Assembly: GCF_001680005.1 (NCBI RefSeq)
Contig: NC_033567.1
Coordinates: 3,968,001-4,032,000 of the forward strand
Reading direction: 5' to 3'
DNA length: 64,000 bases
DNA from: Plasmodium coatneyi
Lineage: Eukaryota; Apicomplexa; Aconoidasida; Haemosporida; Plasmodiidae
Positions 49,229 to 61,400 of the stretch are shown one piece after another. Below the pieces are notes generated by a model that did not search any database, was not told where the DNA came from, and saw nothing but the letters and a program-made list of their open reading frames with translations. Both the position numbers and the translations under genes were made by a program. Positions within the stretch are counted from its first letter, which is position 1. Every line of letters begins with the position of its first letter.

Positions 49229-50729
49229 ATGGCGCATAGTATGGGCTCTCCGTACAGCCCCTACTTCGTGGTGGACGTTGACAAACCATTCAGTTCCATT
49301 ACTGAGAAGTATTATGTGTCCGAACCTTACAACCCCCCCCATACCTCCGTAATTAGTGGCACGTCTCACGGGAGATTCCCAAGTTATTATGTAGATGGTG
49401 AAGATTATTTTTATAATGGGGAAGAAGATTTTCTGATGAAGGAACCAGAAATCAGTCAAGATCCCAAACCAGACGAAAATAAAACAGAGGAAGTCGAAAA
49501 TAAAGCGAAGATCGTGGAAAGCACAAACAAAGGGTTGACTTTCTTTCAAGCGGTTATGATCATCGTTTTTTTGATGCGATGGGCCGTAAGTTTGAAATAG
49601 CAGAAATTATTACTGCGTGTGCGTTGCATTCACTTTGCTGCTAGCGAATGTGTCGCGAATTGCGCAAATTGATGTGCATAATAAATGTACGCTAAAACGC
49701 GTGATCAACGCGAAAAAGGTGCAACAACAATGCGCACACAAAAAATACAAACTTCCCACACTCCCAACTTTTCTGCAGAGGAATAACTCCACCAGACAGC
49801 TAAGAAAGCACGAGGCGAGGAAGAAATTATTAAGATATCTGGACAAAGTGAACGAGAATATTAAAAAAGACGATCTTAAGATGGAAAGGAAATTAAAAAG
49901 AATGGAAGAAAAAATAAAAAAGGAAGAAGAAGAAATGGAATTAAAATGGAAAGAAAAAAGAAGAAAAATTAGAGATAAAATAGCCAAGAACCCATCGAAA
50001 GACACTTTACCCGGTATAGGCCCATTCTATGACAAGGACAAAAGCCTTTTGGATAAAAAATTGGATATTGTAGATTCAAAGTATCAGAAGTATAAATATA
50101 ATAAGAAAAGACGATGGAATCTTATGAGGGCAGCTTATCATGAGGCGCTGGAGCAGTTACAATACAAACAGGAAGCGAGGAAAGTGGACAGGTGCATAGA
50201 AATGTTTTTATTTGAAGCGAAGTGGAATTTTGGAACCAAATCATTCAAAAAGTACATGCAGCAGAGACAAAAGCAGTACTATTTAGATAAAGTGTTTATT
50301 ATGAAAAAGAGGTTACAGGAAAAAGAAAAGGAGAAGGCGAGGATTGAGGCAGAAAAAGCAGAAGCAGCAAGAGCGGCAGAGGAGGCTAGAAAGGCAGAAG
50401 AAGCAAAAAGGGCAGAAGAGGCAAGAAGAGTAGAAGCGGCAAAAAGAGCAGAAGCGGAAAAATGGGCAAGGAAGGCAAAATTCGTAGAAATGGTAAAAGC
50501 GTCACAAAGAGCACAAGCGGCAAAAACGGCAATAGCGACAGCAGGGGAAAAAGCAGCAATAGCGGCTAGGGAAAAAGGAAGAAAAGAAGATGATGACGAG
50601 GATGACGACGACGATTTGTGCTATTATTTTGTCAATTATGATGATGAATATTATGATGATTCTGATGATTATTACGACTACCATCCTTCTGTCCACGGCC
50701 ATTACGACCAGGATGATTATTATTCTTAA
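49229..50729 (+). CDS. Two-exon exported-protein-like gene with Ala/Lys/Glu-rich coiled coil and acidic Tyr-rich tail
   Basis: Exons 49229-49585 and 49779-50729 join in frame to 435 aa; start ATG 49229. Exon 1 codes a polar N-terminus (MAHSMGSPYSPYFVV) and ends in a hydrophobic stretch (about 101-118, LTFFQAVMIIVFLMRW), a recessed signal or anchor. Exon 2 begins RNNSTRQLRKHEARKKLL, near but not matching a PEXEL (RxLxE/D/Q). A charged helical region follows, then a Trp-containing block (RRWNLMRAAYHEAL, FEAKWNFGTKSFKKYM) that could be a diverged PHIST-type or other export domain. After it comes an Ala/Glu/Lys/Arg repeat (about 285-375) and a tail of Asp and Tyr. The plan of a short hydrophobic exon 1 and a long soluble exon 2 is typical of Plasmodium exported proteins, and the gene sits in the antigen island. 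I do not recognise a named family. Confidence 0.75.
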
Positions 50730-52563
50730 ACGTTTCGTTTTGAAATGACCGATGCAGCATTTTTCACAATTTTGTTAACCTTAATGATAAAATAAGTCGC
50801 ACCGACACGTAAAAAATGTGAACAGAGTTTTGAGCTTATTAATAAATTAGGAGGACGGAATTTTTTGTAAAAATTGTTTTTAACTGTTCATAATGGTTGA
50901 TAATTATTCCCCACCAAAAAAAAAGAAATGAAGGAAAGTTTAGAAATAAGCACATTAGCATGTGCAGATTTAAATCCTGTGCAATGTTCTCACGCATTAC
51001 ATAAATGTATCGTAAATGGGCATACGTTTACGCCCCCCTCCACTGAGTGTGTCCCCTCTCGTGCTCATTAGCATATACCCCCTTTTTTTTCTTTTTTTTT
51101 TTTTGTATGTTCCTCAAATGTGTAACACGAACATTATAAACCAACTACCCCCCCGGCGGGGGGGCGGACATAGTAATTAAATTTTGTAGATGCGTGGCAA
51201 CAGATATTTGGAACGCGCCCAAACGGATTTTCCACTTTATGGTAAACCACACGGGGAAAAAGTGCCACTGGGCCATATTCTCCCCCGCATTCTTTTTGCA
51301 CAATTTGCGCATGTATATAAATATAATTATGTATATGTGTAATTACGTGTGTGTACACTTTCTATGGGCATGCAAGACTTCCCACGACTCGTCTCTCCAC
51401 ACAGAGAGAGAACGAGCACCACGGAAGGTACAATAGAACGAAAGGTATTATGGTTGCCCATATTCTTCTTTTCCTTGTTTTTTCCCTTTAATTCCCCTTT
51501 TGACAAATGAGTGTAACATGTGCTTCTCATGGTGAAGCAACATTCATGTTGTGTTTTACACCACCACCTGTGCATCTTGCTTAACCAGTTTTTCTTTTTC
51601 GCGCAAAAAAAAAAAAAAATAAGGGGGGCAAAAAAAAGGAACAAGGACATTTATAAGGAATGCGCAGGAATGAAAGGTGTAACACAATTTTTCCGTGTTA
51701 AATAATGTCTCACATCGTGGTGATTACATTTTTAATAAATAAATGTATAAAATTATGTTCCATGAAAATAGTTCCCCCACCCCTTTTTTTTTTTTTTTTT
51801 TATTTGTTTATATTAAGAAAAAAGGGGAATCGAGCACACACAATTTTTTTTTTTTTTTTTGCACAGAAAAAACAATTTTATGGCAAATTGAGAAAATAAA
51901 GTTGGTAGGGAAAAAATTGCATTGCTAAGAATAGCGGAATTAAGGAAGCATGCAACGATAAGCACTTCATAAATGAAGAAATGAGGGCTGGAAGAAGGAA
52001 GGAATATAAACTTAATGCATAGCGTAATCTATTTTGCAATACGTATACATGAGAAGTATAAGTAAATACACATGCTTGCATAATTCTATACACAAATAAA
52101 TGCCCAGTGCTGACAGTTTTATCCTTCATTGCGCGATAACCTATCATTTTATTAGCAAACTTATTAATAGGCATAGGACAATAATAATGAAAATCTGCCA
52201 AAAAGAACCCCCCCTCCATATTTGGAACGCAAAATACACAAAAAATGATGTAAAAAAAAAAAAAAAAAGAAAAAAAAAAATGTATAAAGCGTCCATAATA
52301 TTTTTAATTCAAAAATATTTGTTCCTACGAACGTAAAGCCTGTCTTATATGCCATTATATAATATTCCTTAAAGTTATAAATAGGATTATTAGTGAAAAA
52401 AATAATATATGCAAAGGGAGAAATTTCAATTATGTTATAATTGGGCAAAGGGAAGAATTTCATTCGTATAAAATAGAAGTTTCCTTCTTTTTGGTTGCAG
52501 ATTAGGGTTTCACGCAAAGAAGCATATTTAGTGCATCCTGCAGCGTACGCCCGAAACTTAAAA
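50730..52563. other. Non-coding stretch between the exported-protein-like gene and the SICAvar relic
   Basis: About 1.8 kb with no supported gene; AT-rich with T or A runs at 51788-51803, 51846-51860 and 52252-52280. Open frames are readings of these runs. Confidence 0.5.
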
Positions 52564-53200
52564 CTACGAAACACTTCGCCTAAACCGAGAATATGAACTT
52601 TGAACCTGTTCCTTAGGAACGTTGCCCTTAGGAATATCTTCCCTAGAAAAATGAACCCTAAATCCGGAATCTGAACATTGAACATGCTCCATAGGAATGT
52701 CTTCCATAGTAACATCAACCATAGAAACTCCTTTCCTAGGAAGAAAATATTCCTCCCTAAACTCGGAATCCGAACGTGGAACACCATCCATAGGAACATC
52801 TTCCTTAGGAATAAAGTCTTCTTTCCCTAAACCCGGAATGTGAACTTGGAACATCTACCTTAGGAACAAAGTCTTCCTCCCTAAACCCGGAATCTGAACT
52901 TGCAACCTGTTCCATAGTAACCCTTACCATAGGAACAAGGTCTTCCTTCCCTAAACCCAGAATCGGAACTAGGAACTGGTTTCTTACAAACATCTTCCCT
53001 ACGAAGAAAGTCTTCCTCCCTAAACCCGGAAACTGAACTTGGAACCTGTTCCTTAGGAACATCCATGTTAGGAACACCAACTCTAGAAACTTCTTCCCTA
53101 GTAACACATTCTTCTTCCCTAAACCCGGAATCTGAACATCGCATCTGTTCCTTAGCGACAAAGTCTTCCTTCCTAAACCCTCAAACTGAACCCCTAAACA
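52564..53200 (-). pseudogene. SICAvar terminal-exon-like relic (cytoplasmic repeat region)
   Basis: On the minus strand, broken frames repeat a unit reading SDSGFREEDF, then VP(K/R)EDVP and KEQVPSS, in at least six degenerate copies (52564-52854, 52805-53161, 52881-53144). The same unit occurs in the final exon of the intact SICAvar at 61860-62190. No SICA transmembrane exon, ectodomain or conserved terminal-exon ends are found nearby, and frameshifts separate the units, so this is a fragment. At its 5' side (53165-53200) it grades without a boundary into the telomere-like array. The strand is opposite to the intact SICAvar. Confidence 0.8.
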
Positions 53201-54105
53201 TTGAACACTAAGGCCTGAAAACTAAACACTGGACCTTAAATCCTGAACCTTAAAATCCAAAACCCTTAATCCAATGAATTAAAAACTAAACCCTAATGCC
53301 CTAATCACCCGAACCCTAAACCCTGAACCCTGGACATCTTCCCTACGATTAACTTTCCTATAAATAAACTCTACATCCCTAAACCCTAAATCCTAAACAC
53401 TAAACCCTAAGCCCTGAATTCTGAAAACCAGATCCTAAATCTTCAACCCGAAATCTAATATCTATATTCTTACCCCTTAACATTAAACCCAAAGCTCTGA
53501 ACCCTAAACCCTGAACACTAAAATATAAAGCCTAAACCCTAAAGCCTAAACCCTAAACGCTAACGCCTAAACCTTAAACGCTAAAGCCTAAACCCTAAAC
53601 CCTGAACCCTAAACCCTAAACCCTGAACCCTAACCCTAAACCCTGAACCCTAACCCTAAACCCTGAACCCTAACCCTAAACCCTGAACCCCCAACCCTGA
53701 ACCCTAAACCCTAACCCTAAACCCTGAAAACCTTAAACCCTAAACCCTAAATCCTAAACCCTAATTCCTGAATCCTAAGACCTAAACCCTAGAGGCTGAT
53801 CCATAAAACCTGAATGCTGAACCAACAACCTAAACCAGGAACTCTAAACCGTAACCCTTAAAACGTAAAATACTCAACCCAAAACCCTAACGGCTAAATC
53901 CTAAAGCGTGCGTCCTAAACCCTAAAACCTAAAACCTGAACCCTAAAGTATGAAACATACACCCTGAGCATTAAATCCGGAAACTCCAAACTCTGAAATC
54001 TATAACTTGTAGCCTTAAATCTAAACCCTAAATTCTAAACCCTGAACCCTAAAACCTAAATCCTAAACCCTGAACCCTAAACCCTAACCCCTGAACCCGG
54101 AAACT
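53195..54105. repeat. Second interstitial telomere-like array (degenerate CCCTAAA/CCCTGAA)
   Basis: About 900 bp of C-rich telomere-like words on the plus strand, best preserved at 53590-53720 where CCCTAAACCCTGAACCCTAA recurs with a regular period, more degenerate on both sides. The orientation is the same as the array at 37800. It lies about 1.4 kb before the SICAvar start. Confidence 0.95.
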
Positions 54106-55468
54106 TCTATAGGGAGGTAAAGTACTCGTCCATTTTATACTTACCTGTACAGAAGAAGTTAGGGAAGGAAAATAAGAAGTGGGGGGAACTCGCTATGTGA
54201 AGATTAGCGTGATCCGTGTGGGATAAGTTTGAAGGTACATAACTGTAGGTACAATATATAGCAGGATGAAGCAGATAAAGGTTCATTGTATGAACATATT
54301 CTATGTATGGAGCATAGAATCCACAATAGGGGCAATGGCGGCTTATCGTAGTTCATACGAAATAAGATATGTATGAACGTGCAGGGCAAAAGAGGGTACA
54401 ATTTCTATGGAGTGTAATTCGTTCTGATTAATTGTTGTTGATAACATTTTTTATAATGCTCCCTTTGGGAATTCGGTTGTTTATAATTTTTTCCCGTGAA
54501 TTCTTCCTGCAGGAGCAATTTTTTCCTTTGGTTCCATTTGTTGATTGTTATTAGGTGCAGCAATTATTTATATAACGACTCTTTTTTTAAGCATGACAGA
54601 ATATTGAATGTAGGAGAGGAGGAGTAAGAAAAAGATAGGTTGATGTTGGTAAATAAGTTGTGCCGAGCATGTATGTTCCTCGCAGCTTAGGTAAATAGGT
54701 ATTGAAAGACAATATAGTAAGGTGCTTTATTGTTTTTTTTATTTTTCTCTCTATATTTCCCATTTACTGGGGAAAACGGAAATTTTGGTTATGTATAGAA
54801 GTATTTTCACTGGTATGTGAACCCGGTTTAGTACTTCAATATTGGGTTAATTTTATAGCGGCGGTTATGCCCTATAGTTATATGAGAATCTTGTTACTCC
54901 ACAATTTATTGACAATGTATTACTGACAATTTCTATGTGAAAAATTATATACGTCAGAATTTTTTAATGATGAGCATTCTTTTCTGACAATAATTTGTTC
55001 TTAACAACTTTCTTCCTTTTCTTTTTATTAATTTTTTTGGTCAATTTTTCTTCATGTGAATAATTTGTTCTTTAACATTAATTTAGAACAAATCCATCTG
55101 AGAAGTATCTTCTCACAGAGGAAGAAAATATTCTCACATGAGGTCATTGCGTTAAGTTTAAATTTAAAATTGTATAAAATGAGAAAAAGAGAAAGAATAA
55201 TCTGACAAAAGGAACATATATAAAATATATGTACAATAATGTTATGTAAAAATGGATGAGAAGAAAAAAGAAGAAAAAGAAAAAGAAGGACACGAACATT
55301 CCTTGTTGATCTCAGCGAATATTAAAATGAGGAAAGTTCCTGGGTACAGTCCATATGCTACGACATCAGCAGACGTACTAATGTAGGCTGCAGCGGAAAG
55401 TTCCATATAAAAATCGGTGGAGTATTATTTCCTGTCGGTCCAAGAAAATTTCATACAGTAAGGAAAAA
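54106..55468. other. SICAvar upstream region
   Basis: No supported gene. The first 300 bp are G/A-rich and gene-like in composition but full of stops; the rest is AT-rich. It should include the SICAvar promoter and 5' leader. A GAAAAA-type purine stretch lies at 55259-55288. Confidence 0.45.
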
Positions 55469-58400
55469 ATGGCTTCGAAGGGTGGAGATACGAAATTCGG
55501 CCCATTAAAGGATAGTTGGTTAGAGGTGGAAGGACCGAAATTGGGGAATGACAAAGGAACACAGGAGGTATAGTACTGTAATTTGAGCTATATGTAGAGT
55601 AGGAGTATACCGTTATCTTAGACTACGTTACCTCCTTCTAATTATAATAAATATATAGTAAGCACGAAGAACATATATAAATGCATTATTCTAATTTGTA
55701 GACAATGTTAGCTGTGAAAATGAGGCTTTGGATTGATAGAATGCTGCAAAAAATGGTGGATGGGGATGATATGGACATTGAAGAAGATGCATGCAATGGA
55801 GTAGAAGGAGGAACAGAGAATATGACAGAACAACAAAAGCAGGAGTGTGCATACGTTCTAAGTAATTTATGGAAAATAAGGGGAATGAATAAGAGTTCAT
55901 GTGGAAAAGGAACTGCCGATGAGTTAATGAAAGAATATGTGTATTGTGCAGTAATGAACATGTGGTCTTCTTTGTACCTAAGGGAACATTGTGATTCGGG
56001 GAGTGTTATAAAAAGTGCATTTGGTGAAATAAAGAAATTCAGTGAAGTATTCAGTACCGGGGACCAGTGTGAGGAGTGCGAGTACGGAGTGTTAGAACCT
56101 ATGATAATAGGAGGGAGAAGGAGTATGTTAAATTATATTCGTGGTGCTATGGAACACAATACTGAACTTATGAAATTAATAAATAAAAAACCAACAAAGA
56201 AGGATTGTGATAAAGACCAACAGAATGGACCGCAAGTAACGCTAACGGGTAGTAATAGTGAAATGCCAACAGCGAAGATTCAACAACAGCCAAAAGAAAA
56301 AAAAATCACTGCAGAAAATTTCCATTTCCTAAGTAACTTATTGGTACAATGGATAATGGCTAAGGGTATGGACAAAGTGGATGACTTTAAGGTAATAAAT
56401 TTTATGTATAAAAAAGAAGTTGGATGAGAATGTAGGAATAATATAGTAAAGAAGAATGCATAGTATAATTTAAGCACAGAGCAAACTAATGTATGCACAT
56501 ATATATATATATATGTATCCATGGTAATATATTTTATAGAAAGGAATATGGGATGAGTTGAAGCCAATATTTAAGGACATGATGGAAAGCATAGAAGAAA
56601 GTACCGGGACAGAGAATTTGCTTTGCGATATAACGGACAATGGTGGTAAGACTATATTAACGGATGGAAGAAGTATAAATTTATGTAAATTATTATTAAG
56701 AATGTTCTTCTGGATGGATGGTTTAGAGCTGAAGTATAATTGGAATAATAGCGTAGGGTGGCAGTGGGTACCTAAGAAGTGGAAGAAGGAGGAAAGTGAT
56801 AATGAGAAGGAGTTGCAAGCATACTTAAGGTGCCTTATAGGAAGAGTGACAATGATGAGAATGTTAGGACAACATTGTGCCTTAGACGAAGTAGCAGAAC
56901 TTGTTTATAAAGCCATGGAAGGTATGAGGGAAATGTACGATGTTCAGGATAGAAGTAGAATATGTGACGAAGTAGATAATGAAAGTATAAGAATGGGTGG
57001 AAGGTTAGTATGGAAGGAGTTAGGTCAATGGATAAATGATTACGAGAGGACAACAGTAGATCCAGTGAAAGCATTAAGTATAGTGGATAAAATGCAAACT
57101 GCATTGCATAAAATAAAACAGGCAGGCGAAAATTGCCCACCAGGGGAAAAAGGGAAGAAAAGGGAAGATAGCTCAAATACTTTAGAATCATTAGGAATAC
57201 ATGGTGATGATAAGGAACCAGACATAAGGAAAGATACTGAAACTTGGTCAAAGGATGCTATGGGGGAAGTATTGAAGAATGCGAAGGAAACAAAGGAAAG
57301 AGGGCAAGGTGATGGATATCAGAAAATGATGGAAACTCTATTTACACAATTGGGACAGAGATTTAATGAGTCCACGATAAAAGCAAAAAAGGGAGAACAA
57401 ACTGAAAGTGGAGCATCTCTTGGCAGATCTGAAAATACTGCAACGGAAGGAATTCCACCTCCACCACCACCCCAACCAATCCAACCTACCAGAGCCACCA
57501 CATCACCCTCAGGTGGTACCTGCAGCGACAATAAAGGTAACCTATGTACCCGCGTAAAATGTGTAGCAGAAAAGTGGCATCAGAATAGGCGACATACGGA
57601 CGGAGTGAAGTGGGTAAGTAACTGTATTGTCTACAGGAATAGGGGACAGTTATTTTTGTATGTGTTCGTGTATTGCAGTTTTGTACAAAACGGGATATGG
57701 GGGAAGAAAATAGACGCACACATATAACGTGCACATAATTATAGAGGATTGACACATATAATAATTATAGGAGGGGGGTGGACATAATTACATAGCATAC
57801 ATTTGTTTCCTTCCTTTCCCCACTCTCTTTCCTTTTATGAGCAGAGTAATATGGAAAGTGACATTAACACGGAGGCCACAAATATGTTTAATAAAATATC
57901 TAAAGATAGCGAAACTGTGAAAACTTATTGCAGTAATCTTTCAGATAAAACTAGTAGAATAGTCACTGCCCCAGAGATAAAGGCTTGCCAGTACATTTCT
58001 AGAGGATTAAAGCATATTTATAACATTCCAAAGGATGAAGTGAAGGAAAATGAGAAGGAGAAGGATAAGATAGAAAAGGAAGCTTTGGACAACCAATTAT
58101 TTAAGAGAACTATGGGCTGTCTCCTATTAAATGCATATGCGGATAATTTAGAACAGGTGGTTAAATCTCCCTGTAAGATCGGTGAGCAAACAATAGCACA
58201 AGCATTTGAGGAAGGAAATAAAAATAAGGATAAATGGTGTTCGGACAATGATAAGAAGAATTGTATTAAGTGTGAAAGGATTAAGGACTTAAGTTGTGAA
58301 ATAGGTGGAACAGAAGTGAAGGAAAAGTTGAAGACAATGCTCGGGAAGAATAACGAAATAGAACAAACTCTAACTACACTAAATGATATAAATGAGAACT

Positions 58401-61400
58401 TATGTGATCGCGTCCAATGTGTAATAACACAATGGACCAGGGACAGAAGGGAAGAGAACAGAGCGCAGTGGGAGGTTTGGAAGGATTCATATATAACACT
58501 AGAATTCAAGCATATATATTGCACGAAAATGGTTGTATACGTTCAGGCGAAGGTATGAGTAAAGATTTTATGTAAAAGTTAAATATAAGTACATGCCCTC
58601 CCCCGTTTTCTCCTTACTTATAGAACGAAAGTTGGAAGGACATCGAACCTAGGGTTGTGGAGCTGCCCGACATTATATATAAGCAGAACAGCGATGCTGA
58701 CAAATACTGCGATGAAACCAACTGGACAGATAGTGTAACAAGTGAAAGCAGGTTGGCATGCAAATACATTGTTCGGGAGCTGCACCATCTATATAGTACT
58801 GAGCTGGAAAGTGAGAAGGACCATAACGATCCGAAGAAAAAGAATGATCAAGTATTTAAGAGAGTCATGACATGCATGGCATTAAATGAGTACATAAGGA
58901 AACTGAAGGAAAAGAATTCCCCCTGTGACATAGACAAAGGCATAGAGAAGGCTTTCCAGGTTGCATCGGAAAATAAGGGAACTTGGTGCAAAGGTGGAAA
59001 TGGTATGTGTGAAGAATGTAAACAGGAGAAGTATTCGGATTGCCGAATAGGCGGGGAAGAAGTAAAGAAAAAAATGGATAACCTTTTCAAAGAGAAGAAA
59101 AATGAAATAGAGAAACTGAATCAAACTCTGCAGGATCTATGTCCACAACCACAACCTCAACCTAGTCCACGATCTGAAGAGGTCCAAGAACAGTTATCAC
59201 CACAACCACCAGCAGTACATCCTCCCGCACCACCAACACAAGAGGGAAAAGATCAAACATCGGTCAATGGTACCACTCCAAGTAAGGATTGTAAAGATAT
59301 AAACCCCCATAGTGATCCTGAACATATTGTCTTATGTCTCCTTAATTCTGACAATCAAACTAATACTAATGATTCTAATGATGATAGTATAACTAACGTA
59401 TGCTGGACTGGTGAAAGGGGCCAAGTTGATATAACTGAAGGTATATCACCTACTAATTTTACCATTCTTACAGGTACACACACAAACGGTCAAACTCCAA
59501 GCACAGGAACAGACGCCCAAACTCCTTCAGGTTCTGCAGTCGGTGGCACGAGTCCAGGTCAGAAAGGTAATAATAATAATAATAAAATGAACACTCTTAA
59601 AGAAATGTGTGCATCTATAAAGACGCATCTAAAAATTAAAGAGGAAAGAATTAAAAAATAAAAAGGTAAAAAATTAAAAAAAAAAGAAAAAGAAAAAAAA
59701 GGAAAGAAAGAAAAAAAAAAATTTAGGATTCCGCGTTTAAGGTTACGGTTTCAGTGTATTGGATTTCGCATTTTAGGGGTGTGTGTAAGTTTTCGTATTT
59801 AGGGGTGTGTAAGGTTTCACACTTAAGGTTAAGGTTTTTGGGTTTATGAACAACAATGTGACCTGGTGTTTATCTGTTTCAGGGTGTAGGAACAATAATG
59901 CAGCCTCCTATTTAGCAATTTTAGGGGTGTACTATGGTGTTACAGTGTTAAGGAGAAAGAAAAAAAGGGTAAAAAATGAGGACATAAAATGATTTAGGAA
60001 GTGAAAAATTACAACGTAAAAAAATTAGAAAGTAAGTTGTGTAAAAAGTAAAAAATATTAGAAAGTGAAAGAAGTGTAAAAAAAATTAGGACTTAAAAAA
60101 ATTCTGGACGTAAAAAATTAGGACCCGTAAAAAATATTAGAAAGTGAAAGAAGTGTAAAAAAAAATTAGGACTTGAAAAAATTCTGGACGTAAAAAATTA
60201 GGACCCGTAAAAAATATTAGAAAGTGAAAAGAAGTGTAAAAAAAATTAGGACGTACAAAAAATTAAGAAGTAAAAAAATGGGACAGTAAAAAATTAGAAA
60301 GTGAAAGAAGTGTAAGAAGTAAAAAATTAAAAAATAAAAAATTAGGACGTAAGAAATTAAAAATTAGAAAGTTAAAAATTAAAAGGTGAAAAATAAAAAA
60401 TAAAATAAGGATGTGTGCAGACCAAGGTACGCAGTGCAGGGGAAGGTCCATATGTACCACAACTTTTAATCATATATAATTCATTCTTTCTCCCTTATTT
60501 ACTTTACAGGCGGGGAGCCCGGTTCTTCCGGTCCAGGTAGTACTGGAACTTGGAACCCTGCCTCTTCTGGTACCGGTTCCACTGGCACCTGGAACCCAGG
60601 TTCTTCCGGTTCCGGTTCCACAGGAACCTGGAATCCAGGTTCTTCTGGACACGCCACTGCAGGTTCCGAAGCTTCTGGTGGTGTTGCTGCTGTTGCACCT
60701 GCTGCTGGTGATCCAGGTGCCCAGCCTCAAGCACCAGCATCCCCTGTCTTACCAGCAAGACCTCCACCACCACCACCACCAAGAAGACCATCCACACCAC
60801 GGCAAGGACAATCACCAACACCAGCAGCAGTAGTAACACCAAAAATTGGATCAGCAGGTGTAATTACAAAGAAGGGAGGAGGATGGAAGGAGGGGGTGGT
60901 CAACCCTTCCGATCTTACTCCATACCTTCCCTTAATCCCTATTCTAATGGGTCTTTCTGCTATGAGTTATCTACTTTGGAAGGTAAGAGAAAAAAAGAAA
61001 AAGAAAAAAAAAAAGAGAGAAAAGAAAGAAAAAGAAAAAGAAAAAAAAGGAAAGAAAGAAAAAAAAAAAATTTAGGATTCCGCGTTTAAGGTTACGGTTT
61101 CAGTGTATTGGATTTCGCATTTTAGGGGGTGTGTAGGATTTCGCATTTTAAGGTGTGTGTAGGATTTTGCACTTAGGGGTGTAGGATCCCGCACTTAGGC
61201 GTATGGTGTTTGACACTGGAGGATGTAAGGTCCCGGTTTTTGGGTAAGGAAGTGCGTGAGGGTATGGTAACTAAAGAGTGTTAGGGTATAGGAACAACAA
61301 TATGGTCTGTTGTTTAGCTGTTTTAGGAAGGGCTATGCATCTAAGGTGTGCATACAATGAAAAGGAAAGAAAAAAAAAAAAAATGGAACACGTTTTAACC

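Noticed and set aside
52164..52799. 211-codon minus-strand frame
   Set aside because: Frame-shifted reading of the SICAvar-like repeats followed by poly-Phe; no ATG-supported gene.
54702..54926. Hydrophobic 74-codon frame upstream of SICAvar
   Set aside because: Short, AT-rich and lacking any family signal; more likely promoter DNA.
59567..59661. Extension of SICAvar exon 5 to the stop at 59661 (secreted form)
   Set aside because: The frame continues in Lys/Asn low complexity, whereas a good donor at 59567 joins in frame to the transmembrane and cytoplasmic exons that define the family.
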